Below are positions 1 to 7,358 of a DNA stretch of 37,903 nt, piece after piece. The DNA is from JAFGHJ01 sp964523975 (GTDB lineage: Bacteria; Hydrothermota; UBA3072). Below the pieces are notes generated by a model that did not search any database, was not told the DNA's origin, and worked only from the letters and a program-made list of their open reading frames with translations. The stretch lies in the NCBI GenBank assembly GCA_964523975.1, contig CAZGBM010000013.1, positions 1-37,903 on the forward strand, read 5' to 3'. Both the position numbers and the translations under genes were made by a program. How positions within the stretch are numbered: the stretch's first letter is position 1; each line of letters begins with the position of its first letter.

Positions 1-576
1 TGTCTGCGCTTCTGTTAAAGAATCGAATCCGCCATCGATAACGGCAATTTTAACGCCTGAACCCCCATAGCCCGATAACTGCCACTCGTCGGCATTCATA
101 AGAGCTACACCCTGACTGGTGACTGCGTGTTCCACCGGTTTGATGGGAGGGGTGATTACTCCAAGCTCTTTAATTGCGGTTGCGACATTTTCAAGTTCGC
201 TTATCGGTATTTCGACGCTAATAGAATGTTTAGCTTTTGCTTGAATCCTTAAACCAAAAGCTTTTAAATTATTCTCGTCGATGTCTGCCGTTGTGATACC
301 GGGTTTGGGTAGAATAGTTACGACTACTCTATCTCCGATGAGTCGCAGGTCGGATTGTCTGGCAAATTGTTGGTATTCTTTGTTCCCGGCGTAAAGTTTA
401 TAAAGTCTGTCTAAATCTGAAGATAAGCCTTTTATCTGTCTGGATTTGTCGTTGATTCCGGCAGGCTGTTCGACTCGAAAATTCGTTATTTTAACTGTTT
501 CGTAATCGCTGGCAAAAACCGGATAGATATTTATGCACACGGTAAAGATTAGCAATATAATTATTTTTTTGTACAT
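1..576 (-). CDS. Secreted subtilisin-like (S8) serine protease, 5' part only
   Basis: This open frame of 192 codons runs off the left edge of the window, so only the N-terminal part is present. It starts at an ATG preceded by a strong Shine-Dalgarno site (AAGGAGG at about 585-592, minus strand). Residues 1-22 form a signal peptide (MYKKIIILLIF... ending PVFA), so the product is exported. Residues about 23-150 look like a propeptide/inhibitor region. Near the truncation lies GSGVKIAVIDGGFDS, which matches the block around the catalytic Asp of S8 subtilases (consensus VAVIDTGID). The His and Ser blocks would lie outside the window. Family assignment rests on this single motif plus the signal peptide. 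Substrate is unknown. Confidence 0.75.
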   Translation of the reverse strand, partial: MYKKIIILLIFTVCINIYPVFASDYETVKITNFRVEQPAGINDKSRQIKGLSSDLDRLYKLYAGNKEYQQFARQSDLRLIGDRVVVTILPKPGITTADIDENNLKAFGLRIQAKAKHSISVEIPISELENVATAIKELGVITPPIKPVEHAVTSQGVALMNADEWQLSGYGGSGVKIAVIDGGFDSLTEAQT

Positions 577-659
577 TTTTTACCTCCTTAATCTAATAGT
601 AAATAATAATTAGACTTTCTAATTACCTAAACCGAGTAATTCTTTCTAGCCGTACAATA

Positions 660-687
660 ATGATAAGAAATTTTTTTTGTTTTGTCA
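660..687 (-). promoter_or_regulatory. Sigma-70-type promoter for the subtilase gene
   Basis: On the minus strand TTGACA (682-687) and TATCAT (660-665) are separated by 16 bases. The predicted transcript starts near 653, giving a leader of about 77 nt with a Shine-Dalgarno site before the protease ATG at 576. Confidence 0.6.
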
Positions 688-720
688 AGTATTTTTATTG
701 CCCTACTACCCCTATTTTTA

Positions 721-880
721 ACCACGAAACACGCGAAATACACGAAACCCCCACTACTTCAGGATTTAAGGGGTGGGATTTAGTTAAAATAAAATTTGGT
801 TTTTTCTTTGTGCTCTTTATGGTACTTTGTGGTTCAATTAGTTTTTTTGCTTTCGTGTCTTTTGGTTGTTTTGTGTTTAA
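721..880. repeat. Intergenic repeat of the CACAAAG/CTTTGTG type
   Basis: The 357-base gap between the protease and queD holds two divergent promoters and this repeat. The left arm (accacgaaacacgcgaaat, about 721-746) is answered by arms of opposite sense (ctttgtgctctttatggt near 808; actttgtggttcaa near 825). The same words recur in most intergenic spaces of this window. An 87-codon frame here (660-923) is a by-product of the repeat. Confidence 0.6.
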
Positions 881-888
881 TAAGGAGC

Positions 889-917
889 TTGACAAATTTG
901 TGAACAGTTTTTATACT
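889..917 (+). promoter_or_regulatory. Promoter of the queDEC operon
   Basis: TTGACA (889-894) and TATACT (912-917) are separated by 17 bases, a near-ideal sigma-70 promoter. The expected start is near 924, only about 10 nt before the queD ATG. That leaves no room for a preQ1 riboswitch. Confidence 0.8.
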
Positions 918-933
918 ACTTGAAGGTTTAAAA

Positions 934-1320
934 ATGGATAAAAGAAAGTCGGTTTATAAAACATTTGTAGAGACAAGTTTTTCTGCCGCGCATCAACTGC
1001 GAGGTTATGAAGGTTTATGCGGCGAGATGCACGGGCATACCTGGACGGTACGGGTTGTGGTCGAAACGGACCGTCTTGATAATACAGGTATGACTATTGA
1101 TTTTAAAGACTTAAAGAAAAAGGTGGATTCTATTGTAGGTAGCTTCGACCACCGCTGTATTAATCAGATAAAACCTTTTGAGAAGAAAAATCCGACTGCG
1201 GAGAATCTGGCTAAGTATTTCTACAATAAGACGGGGGCACTTTTGCCTGATAATATTAAGATTCTTGAGGTGATTGTCTGGGAATCCGCGAATTATGGCG
1301 TGAAATATTCGGAGAGATGA
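934..1320 (+). CDS. queD: 6-carboxy-5,6,7,8-tetrahydropterin synthase QueD
   Basis: QueD converts 7,8-dihydroneopterin triphosphate to 6-carboxytetrahydropterin, the second step toward preQ0 and queuosine. The 128-residue protein has the zinc histidines H20 (FSAAH), H33 and H35 (MHGH), the catalytic Cys C29 (CGEMHGH), an SFDHR block and a C-terminal WES glutamate, all expected for the 6-pyruvoyl-tetrahydropterin synthase/QueD fold. A pterin-making PTPS homologue is possible by sequence alone. Neighbouring queE and queC decide for QueD. The stop codon is followed after one base by queE. Confidence 0.93.
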   Translation: MDKRKSVYKTFVETSFSAAHQLRGYEGLCGEMHGHTWTVRVVVETDRLDNTGMTIDFKDLKKKVDSIVGSFDHRCINQIKPFEKKNPTAENLAKYFYNKTGALLPDNIKILEVIVWESANYGVKYSER

Positions 1321-1321
1321 A

Positions 1322-1960
1322 TTGCTTAAAGTTAATGAAATTTTTTATTCTATTCAGGGAGAATCTTCTTTTGCGGGAATTCCTTTTGTGTTTGTCAGAC
1401 TTACCGGTTGTAACCTGAGATGCTCATATTGCGATACAAAATACGCCTACGAAGAAGGAACGGAAATGAGCGTCGAGCAAATTCTAGAAGAGACAAAAAA
1501 ATATAACTGTTCTAATGTTGAAATTACGGGTGGGGAACCTCTTCTGCAGGAAGAAACTCCTTTGCTGGTAAATTCACTTATTGATGGCGACTTTACCGTT
1601 CTCGTAGAGACAAACGGTACAAAAGATATCAGCATTATACCAGATAAAGCCGTTAGGATTATGGATATAAAATGTCCTTCAAGCGGAGAAAGCGATAAAT
1701 TTGACTGGGAAAATTTAGAAAGGTTAAATCCAAAGGACGAAATCAAGTTTGTAATTGCCGAAAAATTAGATTATGATTGGGCAAGGGAAATAATAACTGA
1801 TAGAAAATTGTCGGAAAAAGTTAAAGTCCTTTTATCTCCGGTTAAAGAAAAAATGAATCCGGATATACTTGCCGAATGGGTTTTGAAAGACGAATTGAAT
1901 GTCCGTCTTCAGCTTCAACTTCAAAAGATTATATGGCCTTTTGCCAAACGGGGAAAGTAA
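1322..1960 (+). CDS. queE: 7-carboxy-7-deazaguanine synthase QueE (radical SAM)
   Basis: QueE rearranges 6-carboxytetrahydropterin into 7-carboxy-7-deazaguanine using SAM and a [4Fe-4S] cluster. The 212-residue protein has the SIQGES N-terminus of the family, the cluster cysteines C30, C34 and C37 (CNLRCSYC) and the SAM-contacting TGGEPLLQ block near residue 70. The start is TTG, one base after the queD stop, with a GGAGAG Shine-Dalgarno site lying in the end of queD. The rare start may lower its yield relative to queD. queC follows immediately. Confidence 0.93.
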   Translation: MLKVNEIFYSIQGESSFAGIPFVFVRLTGCNLRCSYCDTKYAYEEGTEMSVEQILEETKKYNCSNVEITGGEPLLQEETPLLVNSLIDGDFTVLVETNGTKDISIIPDKAVRIMDIKCPSSGESDKFDWENLERLNPKDEIKFVIAEKLDYDWAREIITDRKLSEKVKVLLSPVKEKMNPDILAEWVLKDELNVRLQLQLQKIIWPFAKRGK

Positions 1961-2650
1961 ATGAGTAAAAAAGCCGTCGTTTTGTTTAGCGGAGGTATAG
2001 ATTCTGCAACGACTCTTGCGGTCGCCAGAGGTTTAGGGTATGAATTATATGCAATCAGTTTTTGTTACGGTCAGAGACATCTTTTTGAAATTGAAGCAGC
2101 GAGGAAGATTGCCAGAAAAATGGGTGTCAAGAAACATCTGCTAATGGATATCGATTTATCTTCTTTTGGCGGTTCTGCATTGATAAGTGATATAGCAGTT
2201 CCAAAGAGGGAAAAAGTCGAAGAAGTAGGTAAAGAAATTCCCGTTACTTACGTTCCTGCCCGCAATATAATTTTTTTAAGTCTTGCACTCGGTTGGGCAG
2301 AAGCCTTGGGTGCTACTGATATATTTATTGGTGTCAACGCCATCGATTATTCCGGATATCCCGATTGCCGGGAGAAATTTATAAAGGCTTTTGAAATAGC
2401 TGCGAATCTTGGGACAAAGAGTGGGGTAGAGGGCAAGAAAATAAAAATTCATACTCCGCTGATTTCACTTACCAAGGCTGAGATAATAAAGAAAGGTTTG
2501 AAATTAGGGGTTGATTATAGTCTTACCCACAGTTGTTATGACCCTGATGTGAAAGGACATGCCTGCGGAAGTTGCGATAGCTGTCTATTGAGGAAGAAAG
2601 GATTTAAAGAGGCAGGCGTAGAAGACCCGACTGTTTATATTAGTGATTAG
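1961..2650 (+). CDS. queC: 7-cyano-7-deazaguanine (preQ0) synthase QueC
   Basis: QueC is an ATP-dependent amidoligase/dehydratase that turns 7-carboxy-7-deazaguanine into preQ0. The 229-residue protein opens with the PP-loop SGGIDSAT (residues 10-17) and ends with the zinc-binding cysteine cluster SCYDPDVKGHACGSCDSC. The ATG directly abuts the queE stop, so queDEC is one transcript. No queF or tgt gene is visible here, so reduction of preQ0 and insertion into tRNA must be encoded elsewhere. Confidence 0.95.
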   Translation: MSKKAVVLFSGGIDSATTLAVARGLGYELYAISFCYGQRHLFEIEAARKIARKMGVKKHLLMDIDLSSFGGSALISDIAVPKREKVEEVGKEIPVTYVPARNIIFLSLALGWAEALGATDIFIGVNAIDYSGYPDCREKFIKAFEIAANLGTKSGVEGKKIKIHTPLISLTKAEIIKKGLKLGVDYSLTHSCYDPDVKGHACGSCDSCLLRKKGFKEAGVEDPTVYISD

Positions 2651-2739
2651 TTGATTGGTGGATTGGTTAATTAGTAATGAGAATCCTTCGGAGTAGTTAA
2701 ATAATTAAATTGAAAAATAGTCAAATTGTAAAAATAGAA

Positions 2740-2800
2740 ACTACAGGTACTACATGTTCTACATGTTGAAAAAATATGTTATGGTGGGGTGGTTTTTAGA
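2740..2800 (+). repeat. Family A element, partial copy (right half)
   Basis: The stretch with ctacaggtactacatgttc and acatgttgaaaaaatatgtt matches the right half of the two full copies at about 16491-16590 and 26440-26536. The left palindromic arm is missing. It lies between the convergent genes queC and yggU, where it could take part in transcription termination. Confidence 0.65.
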
Positions 2801-2814
2801 AAAATAAAATAAAA

Positions 2815-2895
2815 AATCTTTGTGCACTTTGTGATCTTTGTGGTAAAAATAATTTAAGTAGGGTGTGGTTGGGTAATCTGTGTTAATCAGTGGTT
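2815..2895. repeat. Intergenic CTTTGTG-type repeat
   Basis: The stretch has ctttgtgcactttgtgatc and tttgtggtaaaaataa followed by taatctgtgttaatcagtgg, the same kind of words as in the other intergenic gaps. It directly follows the partial family A element and runs into the 3' end of yggU. Confidence 0.5.
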
Positions 2896-3143
2896 AATTT
2901 TTCCAGTTTTGCGGCGAATTCTTTCTCTTCTATATCGAATTCGATTACTTTGTTTTCCGAAGTCAAGCCTGAAATTATCTTTATAGAAATTCCGGTAATT
3001 TTCTTTAAATATTTTTGTAGTTCTTTATTGGCTTTACCTTTCTCGGGTGCGCTTTTTATCCATATTTTAAAAGTGCCGTTTTTCATTTTTACTATTTTGT
3101 TTTTATTTGAGGAGGGCTTTACTTTTATTCTTAATTGAGCCAT
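2883..3143 (-). CDS. YggU/DUF167 family protein
   Basis: This 86-residue protein (from MAQLRIKVKPSS) has the DUF167 signature: an N-terminal strand with VKPSSNKN, a central strand FKIWIKSAPEKGKANKEL and ISGLTSENKVIEF. The conserved core APxxGKANxxL is clear. The molecular role of DUF167 is unknown. I chose the ATG at 3143 rather than the upstream TTG at 3167, because the latter lies in repeat DNA and a -10 box (3150-3155) places the transcript start on the ATG. The gene is convergent with queC. Confidence 0.85.
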   Translation of the reverse strand: MAQLRIKVKPSSNKNKIVKMKNGTFKIWIKSAPEKGKANKELQKYLKKITGISIKIISGLTSENKVIEFDIEEKEFAAKLEKLTTD

Positions 3144-3149
3144 GAATGT

Positions 3150-3177
3150 AATATATCGAAACCACAAGATTACACAA
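3150..3177 (-). promoter_or_regulatory. Predicted promoter of yggU, leaderless
   Basis: On the minus strand TTGTGT (3172-3177) and TATATT (3150-3155) are 16 bases apart. Seven bases below the -10 lies the A of the yggU ATG (3143), and no Shine-Dalgarno site is present. The -35 box is formed by a repeat arm. Confidence 0.4.
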
Positions 3178-3345
3178 GATTATAAAAAAACGTCTTACAC
3201 GTAGACACAGAGGCACAAAGAAAAACATTTGCACTATTTGGGAGATTCGTTGCCGAACTAAGCTCAGGCTCTTAGCCCGCGGCTTTTAGCCCAAAAGGCA
3301 AATAATAAACTTTGTGTTCTCAGTGGCTTTGTGTGATAATAAATT
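3161..3345. repeat. Intergenic CACAAAG/CTTTGTG repeat with inner hairpin
   Basis: The left arm (accacaagattacacaagat, then cacagaggcacaaag near 3208) faces the right arm tttgtgttctcagtggcttt near 3312. In between, near 3258-3296, are words such as aagctcaggctcttagccc and gcggcttttagcccaaaagg that can fold on themselves. It occupies most of the gap between the divergent yggU and fur-family genes. Confidence 0.5.
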
Positions 3346-3364
3346 TTTGGAGAGGGGATACCCC

Positions 3365-3392
3365 TTGACAAAATTATATTTTGTTATATAAT
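3365..3392 (+). promoter_or_regulatory. Promoter of the Fur-family gene
   Basis: TTGACA (3365-3370) and TATAAT (3387-3392) are separated by 16 bases. This is a consensus promoter whose expected start (about 3399) coincides with the palindrome at 3399-3413. Confidence 0.8.
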
Positions 3393-3398
3393 GGAGAA

Positions 3399-3413
3399 TG
3401 AGATTCAATCTCA
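3399..3413 (+). promoter_or_regulatory. 7-1-7 palindrome, likely operator of the Fur-family regulator
   Basis: TGAGATT-C-AATCTCA is a perfect 7-1-7 inverted repeat. This is the spacing of Fur and PerR boxes, although the bases differ from the classical consensus. It covers the predicted transcription start and ends four bases before the ATG of a Fur-family gene. Autorepression is the natural reading. Confidence 0.65.
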
Positions 3414-3416
3414 ATT

Positions 3417-3875
3417 ATGAAAAAAGAAAAAGAAATATTTAGAAGATATTTAATTAAAGAGGGTCTGAAGTTTACGCCGGAAAGAGGGCGGATTTTAGAA
3501 GAAATTTTTTCGAGGCACGATCATTTTGATGCTGAGACTCTTTTTCGAGTCTTTTATGATAGGGGAGAGAATGTTTCGAGGGCTACCATTTATCGTACTT
3601 TGCCTTTGTTGGTTGAAAGTGGCTTGGTTCGAGAGGCTATGAGATGTGGAGAAAGATTTTGCTATGAGCATATTTATGGACATAAGTCTCACGGACATAT
3701 GATCTGTCTGAAATGTGGCAAAATAATAGAGTTTGAAAATGGTAAAATAGAAAGGATAAAAAAAGATGTTTGCGAAGAACACGAGTTTGAGCCTACGGAG
3801 TTTAGATTTGGAATTAAGGGTTATTGCAAAGATTGTCAAAAGAAAATTGCAGGGTCGGCTGAAAATGAAACTTAA
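3417..3875 (+). CDS. Fur-family metalloregulator (Fur/PerR/Zur type)
   Basis: The 152-residue protein is a ferric-uptake-regulator family repressor: winged helix (residues 1-80, with HDHFDAETL and NVSRATIYRTL) plus a metal-binding dimerisation domain. The structural zinc site C97-x2-C100 and C137-x2-C140 is intact. Candidate regulatory ligands include H34, H36, H85, H89, H92, H94, E104 and H122. Which metal or peroxide it senses cannot be told from sequence. The ATG is about 18 nt from the predicted transcript start and lacks a good Shine-Dalgarno site. The methyltransferase gene follows after a 32-base gap and may be cotranscribed. Confidence 0.9.
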   Translation: MKKEKEIFRRYLIKEGLKFTPERGRILEEIFSRHDHFDAETLFRVFYDRGENVSRATIYRTLPLLVESGLVREAMRCGERFCYEHIYGHKSHGHMICLKCGKIIEFENGKIERIKKDVCEEHEFEPTEFRFGIKGYCKDCQKKIAGSAENET

Positions 3876-3907
3876 TTGCGGCTATTGTATTTGTTTTGAG
3901 GGGGTTG

Positions 3908-4495
3908 ATGTTCAATATGAAAAAAGATTTTAATGATAAAAGTTTTGTAGAGCTTTATATTAAAAAGCATAAGAAAATTTTAGAAAAATTGGGTTATTAT
4001 TATGCCGAAAAATTGAAAAATTTAGGTTTTAGCGAAGGTAAAATTCTCGATGTTGGTTGTGGTTTTGGTCTGATGTGTATAGTTCTGGCTAAAGAAATTC
4101 AGGGTTGTGAGGTTGTGGGTGTTGATTTGTCTATTCCTTTATTGGATTATGCGAAAGGTGGCCTCGCGGAAGATTCGGTTAAAAGTCGCGTAAAATTTGA
4201 AAGGGCGGATGTTGAAAAAATGTCTTTTAAAGATGATTCGTTTGATGTGGTGTTTAACGTCAATATGGTCCACTGGGTTAATGATCCGATTTCTATGCTA
4301 AACGAAATTCAGAGAATTCTAAAGCCTGAAGGATATCTTTTTATCAAGGATCTAAGAAAATCTTGGTTAGGCTTGCTTGAAAAAGAAATCAATAATGCTT
4401 TGACTTTCTCTCAGGCGAAAAAATTAATAGGAGATTCAGAGCTCAGGAAAGGTTCTTTTTCAAGTAGTCTTCTATGGTGGAATTTTGAAGCATGA
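3908..4495 (+). CDS. Class I SAM-dependent methyltransferase
   Basis: The protein (195 residues from the ATG at 3908, which follows GAGGGGG) has the Rossmann SAM-binding motif I ILDVGCGFG near residue 47, the acidic VVGVDLS motif II, a DVEKM motif and the FDVVFNVNMVHWVND motif IV region of Methyltransf_11 proteins, followed by ILKPEGYLFI. The acceptor is unknown. It resembles small-molecule or quinone-type methyltransferases in layout. It follows the Fur-family gene closely. An upstream TTG (3896) is possible but less likely. Confidence 0.8.
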   Translation: MFNMKKDFNDKSFVELYIKKHKKILEKLGYYYAEKLKNLGFSEGKILDVGCGFGLMCIVLAKEIQGCEVVGVDLSIPLLDYAKGGLAEDSVKSRVKFERADVEKMSFKDDSFDVVFNVNMVHWVNDPISMLNEIQRILKPEGYLFIKDLRKSWLGLLEKEINNALTFSQAKKLIGDSELRKGSFSSSLLWWNFEA

Positions 4496-4556
4496 GAAAC
4501 GAATATAATATAAGGTTAAGAATGTATTGTTGTATTGTTGATTTTTGGTTTAACCC

Positions 4557-4584
4557 TTGACAAATGAGTTGACATGCGTATATT
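4557..4584 (+). promoter_or_regulatory. Promoter of the tetR-efflux operon
   Basis: TTGACA (4557-4562) and TATATT (4579-4584) are 16 bases apart. The expected start near 4591 lies four bases before the ATG at 4595 and inside the window covered by the operator. The promoter overlaps the earlier ATG at 4574, which argues against that start. Confidence 0.75.
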
Positions 4585-4594
4585 AACCGACGTT

Positions 4595-5176
4595 ATGACT
4601 GACCAGTCAGTAAGAAAGAATCAAATAATGGAGGAAGCGAAAAAGCTCTTTGCGGAAAAGGGATATCATCCCGTTACTGTGGATGAGGTTGCGGAAGCTT
4701 GTGGTGTCGCAAAGGGTACGTTGTATCTATATTTTGATTCCAAGGCTGACCTTTTCATTGAAATATTCGTAGAAGCGCACAGAGTAATTATTGAGCGGGT
4801 TGGAAAATTGATTGGTTCAGGAAAGGGTTTTATTACGACTATTTCGGAGATTTTTGATTACTTTGAGGAGTTTATACGAGGTGATAAATTTTTCAGCAGG
4901 TTTGGTAAGGTTCAAAAGGGGATGAGGGGGTCTAATATTCCGCTTGAGTGTTTGCAAAAAATTAATGAGTCGGTTGCTGAAATGATTGGATCTTTGGAAA
5001 AGGAGGCGGTTGGTGTGCTCAAGGGATATTTGCTTGGCAGCAGATTAAATCTTAACGATGTTTATGAAATAATTGTTTCTTTGATTTTGGCTGTTGAAGA
5101 ATCCGAATCCGAAACAATAAAAAATACTGCTCTTTCTGTTCTTTTAGATGGAGTGAAGAAGGAGGTTAAATGTTAA
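4595..5176 (+). CDS. TetR/AcrR-family repressor of the efflux operon
   Basis: This is a 193-residue TetR-family protein. The N-terminal helix-turn-helix (about residues 10-55) includes IMEEAKKLFAEKGYHPVTV, CGVAKGTLYLYFDSK and DLF, very close to the family consensus. The C-terminal half is a variable helical ligand-binding domain. It heads the TolC/HlyD/RND operon and overlaps tolC by seven bases, so it probably represses its own operon and is released by a pump substrate. I prefer the ATG at 4595 over 4574, because the promoter -10 overlaps the latter. Confidence 0.9.
   Translation: MTDQSVRKNQIMEEAKKLFAEKGYHPVTVDEVAEACGVAKGTLYLYFDSKADLFIEIFVEAHRVIIERVGKLIGSGKGFITTISEIFDYFEEFIRGDKFFSRFGKVQKGMRGSNIPLECLQKINESVAEMIGSLEKEAVGVLKGYLLGSRLNLNDVYEIIVSLILAVEESESETIKNTALSVLLDGVKKEVKC
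4596..4611 (+). promoter_or_regulatory. TetR-type operator overlapping the tetR start codon
   Basis: TGACTGACCAGTCAGT contains two overlapping perfect 6-2-6 dyads: TGACTG-AC-CAGTCA (4596-4609) and ACTGAC-CA-GTCAGT (4598-4611). It spans the first codons of the regulator and sits just downstream of the -10 box. A bound repressor would block the whole efflux operon. Confidence 0.7.
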
Positions 5177-6465
5177 AGTTTAGAGTTTTTATTCTTCTGC
5201 TTTTGACGATTTCTTTATCTTTGTTTTCCTTGACTTTTGAAGAAGCCAAGAAAATAGCTCTGGATAAAAATAAAGATCTTGAAATTTCGGAAATTGAAGT
5301 AAGGAAGGCGGAACTTACGATGAAGGAATCCTGGGCGTCTTTTTATCCGACGGTGAGTTTTCAATCCAGCTACACAAGGCTTTTGAGCGTTCCACAGTTT
5401 GAGATGCCAACTGGAGATGGAGGAACTCAGTATATATCGCTTGGGTATCCCGACAACTTTAGGAATTCTCTTGAGGTGACTTTCCCGGTTTTTACTTTCG
5501 GAAAAAGATTTGCAGCTAAAGAAATTGGAGAGAGAGTCAGAGATGTTCAGGTTTTTAAGCATGAAACCGACAAAATAAATTTAATAAAGGACCTTATAAC
5601 TATATACTATGGCGTTGTTGTAGCGCAGGAGGGATTGAAGTTAGCTGAAGATGCTGTGGACAGATCGGAGGACCATTTAAGGACTGCGCGTATTCAGTAC
5701 AATCAAGGAAGGATAACGAAACTTGATTTGCTTTCGGCGGAAACAGAATTTAATAGAAGTAAGACAGAGTTGTTGAATGCAAATAACGGATTAGACCTGG
5801 CTAAATCAGCTCTCAATATGATGCTGGGTTTTCCTCTGGATACAATTGTTGATGTTGAAGGAAATGTTCAGGTAAAAATCGAAACTTTTGAACTGGATTC
5901 GTTGAATGATATGGCGCTTATTAGAAGGCCGGAGATTAAAAGCATAGAAAAGTTAAATGAAGCGGCAAAACTTGGTCAGTCTTTACAGTATTTTTCCTTT
6001 TTGCCTGATATAGTATTTATCGGTAGTTTTTCTTATGATAAGCCGGTTGGTTTTTTGAATGAATGGGATAACGATATGTCGGCGACGGTTGCTCTTTCGT
6101 TACCGATTTTTCAGGGTTTCTCAAGAGCTAATGCTGTTAAGAAGAACAGGCTTACTATAGAGCAAGCTGTTATAAGAGAAAAAATAGTCAGGGAAGGAAT
6201 AAAAATGGAGGTAGAGAATTTGCTTCTTACTTACCGTTTGAATAAACAGAAATTAGATCTTACCGAGGAGCAGTTAAAAAGGGCGAAAGAAGCATATGGA
6301 ATGGCGGATAAACAGTACAAGGCAGGGTACATATCTGCACTCGAATATAAGGATATCGAATTGGGCTATAAAAGCGCAGAATTTACTTATCTTAATGCTC
6401 AGTATAATCTGATTGTTTCTAAAGAACAAATCAAAGTTGCCACAATGATGGATAAGGAGGAGTAA
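5170..6465 (+). CDS. TolC-family outer membrane efflux protein
   Basis: The 431-residue protein is an outer membrane factor of a tripartite pump. A signal peptide (residues 1-20, hydrophobic and ending LFSLTFEEA) precedes two outer-membrane-efflux repeats rich in long amphipathic helices, with the typical LTFEEAKKIALDKN start and repeat blocks such as NQGRITKLDLLSAETEF and KAGYISALEYKDIELGY. It would form the channel through the periplasm and outer membrane for the pump encoded downstream. It has a strong AGGAGGTT Shine-Dalgarno site inside tetR and ends in a TAATG overlap with the adaptor gene. Confidence 0.93.
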   Translation: MLKFRVFILLLLTISLSLFSLTFEEAKKIALDKNKDLEISEIEVRKAELTMKESWASFYPTVSFQSSYTRLLSVPQFEMPTGDGGTQYISLGYPDNFRNSLEVTFPVFTFGKRFAAKEIGERVRDVQVFKHETDKINLIKDLITIYYGVVVAQEGLKLAEDAVDRSEDHLRTARIQYNQGRITKLDLLSAETEFNRSKTELLNANNGLDLAKSALNMMLGFPLDTIVDVEGNVQVKIETFELDSLNDMALIRRPEIKSIEKLNEAAKLGQSLQYFSFLPDIVFIGSFSYDKPVGFLNEWDNDMSATVALSLPIFQGFSRANAVKKNRLTIEQAVIREKIVREGIKMEVENLLLTYRLNKQKLDLTEEQLKRAKEAYGMADKQYKAGYISALEYKDIELGYKSAEFTYLNAQYNLIVSKEQIKVATMMDKEE

Positions 6466-7358
6466 TGAAAAAGTGGATTTTTATTATTGTTGTCGTTTTG
6501 CTTCTGGCTGTACCCGGAATTATAAGAATTAAAAAAGCTAGAGGGAAAGTAGAGGAGAAGAATACTGGAGTTCCGGTGGTTGTTACTACAGCTAAAGTTA
6601 GTGATGCGGTTAAAATCATGAGTTTTTCTTCACAGACACAGGGTATAGAACAAGCTCAAATTTTTCCTGATATACCCGGGAGGTTTTTACGGTTTACAGT
6701 CGGAGATGGTCAGTGGGTAAATAAAGATCAAATTATAGCTTACGTGGAACAGGATATTCCCGGAGTTGTGCGCGAGCCAATTGCCGTTAAGAGTACGATA
6801 TCGGGTGTTGTGTCTCTGCGCTCTGTGGATAAAGGACAGCTTATTCGTCAGCAGGACCCTATGTTTCCTGAGCCTCCTCTGGCAGAGGTCGCAAGAATTG
6901 ATAGGATTAAAGTAGAATTTGATGTTCCTGAGAAGTTCCATCTTAAAGCGGGGTTGCCGATGAAAGTTGAAATACCTTCTCTTTCTAAAACGTTTGAAGG
7001 TAAAATCGAGAAAGCTTCAGTGTTTTACAATTCAAGCAGCAGGACTCAGCATGTTGTGGGAGTCGTTCCGAATACCAAAAAGGAAATCCTTCCCGGAATG
7101 TTTGCCAAAGTTTGGGTTGAAGTTGCACGGGAGAATAATGCCATTTCACTTCCTATCGATGCTGTAATCGGATTTGTTGATAAATATGTTTTTAAGGCAA
7201 AAAAGGGCAAAGCAATACTTTCTCCTGTTATAACCGGTATTACTGCTGGCGATAATATAGTTATAAAAGATGGAGTATCCGAGGGTGATACTGTTATTGT
7301 TGTGGGTCAGAATATAGTAAAAGATAGTGCAAAAATCGATATAAAGGAGATGAAATGA
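6465..7358 (+). CDS. RND efflux periplasmic adaptor (HlyD/AcrA family)
   Basis: This membrane fusion protein (297 residues) links the RND transporter to TolC. It has one N-terminal membrane anchor (about residues 4-22) and no lipobox. The hairpin and lipoyl half-motifs follow (GRFLRFTVGDGQWVNKDQII and SGVVSLRSVDKGQLI), then a beta-barrel domain (IDRIKVEFDVPEKF) and a membrane-proximal domain (PIDAVIGF, DGVSEGDTVIVVGQ). It is shorter than AcrA (about 400), so the alpha-hairpin is very small or absent. It overlaps the RND gene by ATGA. Confidence 0.9.
   Translation: MKKWIFIIVVVLLLAVPGIIRIKKARGKVEEKNTGVPVVVTTAKVSDAVKIMSFSSQTQGIEQAQIFPDIPGRFLRFTVGDGQWVNKDQIIAYVEQDIPGVVREPIAVKSTISGVVSLRSVDKGQLIRQQDPMFPEPPLAEVARIDRIKVEFDVPEKFHLKAGLPMKVEIPSLSKTFEGKIEKASVFYNSSSRTQHVVGVVPNTKKEILPGMFAKVWVEVARENNAISLPIDAVIGFVDKYVFKAKKGKAILSPVITGITAGDNIVIKDGVSEGDTVIVVGQNIVKDSAKIDIKEMK

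Noticed and set aside
660..923. 87-codon open frame before queD
   Set aside because: It spans the repeat arms and two divergent promoters, has low-complexity Phe/Val-rich content and no start signal. It is an accident of the repeat.
918..933. preQ1 riboswitch before queD
   Set aside because: The predicted transcript starts only about 10 nt before the ATG, and no aptamer pattern is visible upstream.
4574..4594. Earlier ATG of tetR
   Set aside because: The -10 box of the only good promoter overlaps this codon. The ATG at 4595 gives the usual TetR N-terminus.
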